A stretch of DNA of 64,000 bases from Alteromonas salexigens (lineage in GTDB: Bacteria; Pseudomonadota; Gammaproteobacteria; Enterobacterales; Alteromonadaceae). This document shows positions 63,998-64,000 of the stretch, in pieces. Numbering within the stretch: position 1 is the first letter of the stretch; the number at the start of each line of letters is the position of its first letter. The stretch spans positions 181,312 through 245,311 of the forward strand of contig NZ_JAOTJC010000008.1 of NCBI RefSeq assembly GCF_025628895.1. The letters run 5' to 3'. A program made the translations under genes and the position numbers. The notes below the pieces were generated by a model. It saw only the letters and a program-made list of their open reading frames with translations, did no database searches and was not told the DNA's origin.

Positions 63998-64000
63998 TAT

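Overview
The window looks like a chromosomal segment of a marine, polarly flagellated gammaproteobacterium, most likely of the Alteromonadales (Alteromonas, Salinimonas or Aestuariibacter-like). This rests on recognition of the protein families and their order, not on a database search. The signs are an FlrABC-controlled flagellar locus with sigma-54 promoters, a Vibrio-type parC-parP-cheW end to the chemotaxis genes, MetJ boxes in front of metA, and a recX-alaS-csrA-tRNA-Ser-tRNA-Arg block.

Region 1 (1-13773) is an accessory glycan locus. A rightward operon, open at the left edge, encodes two unrecognised proteins with Rossmann-like modules, two sugar-nucleotide SDR enzymes, a GmhA-like SIS isomerase, two methyltransferases, an E1-alpha/E1-beta pair of thiamine-diphosphate enzymes with no E2 or E3 nearby, a sulfotransferase-like protein and a DegT-type aminotransferase. 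A convergent leftward operon encodes a zinc-type dehydrogenase, a nucleotidyltransferase-kinase fusion related to HldE but with its domains in reverse order, and a sugar-1-phosphate nucleotidyltransferase. In front of the leftward operon is a near-consensus FliA (sigma-28) promoter. This ties it to flagellar assembly and suggests that the locus makes an unusual, perhaps heptose-based and two-carbon-branched, nucleotide sugar for flagellin glycosylation. It is the best candidate here for an undescribed system.

Region 2 (14072-45438) is the flagellar and chemotaxis locus, all on the plus strand: a divergent flagellin, flrA, flrBC, fliEFGHIJ, fliKLMNOPQR-flhB, flhA-flhF-flhG-fliA, then cheY-cheZ-cheA-cheB-parC-parP-cheW and a DUF2802 gene. 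Sigma-54 promoters can be read before flrB, fliE and fliK, with a weaker one before flhA. This fits the hierarchy in which FlrA with sigma-54 turns on flrBC, FlrC with sigma-54 turns on the basal-body genes, and FliA turns on late genes.

Region 3 (45531-50820) is methionine synthesis: a MetJ operator, metA, and a methionine synthase split into two genes exactly between the homocysteine and pterin modules, followed by a DUF938 methyltransferase. Region 4 (50984-56508) holds a chemoreceptor, an OxyR-like LysR regulator lacking the peroxidatic cysteine, and a divergent beta-carbonic anhydrase plus SulP transporter pair that probably handles bicarbonate. Region 5 (56544-63997) holds an M13 metallopeptidase lipoprotein and a FemAB-like acyltransferase on the minus strand, then recX, alaS, csrA, tRNA-Ser(GCU) and two identical tRNA-Arg(ACG). 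No insertion sequence, prophage, CRISPR array or rRNA gene was seen.
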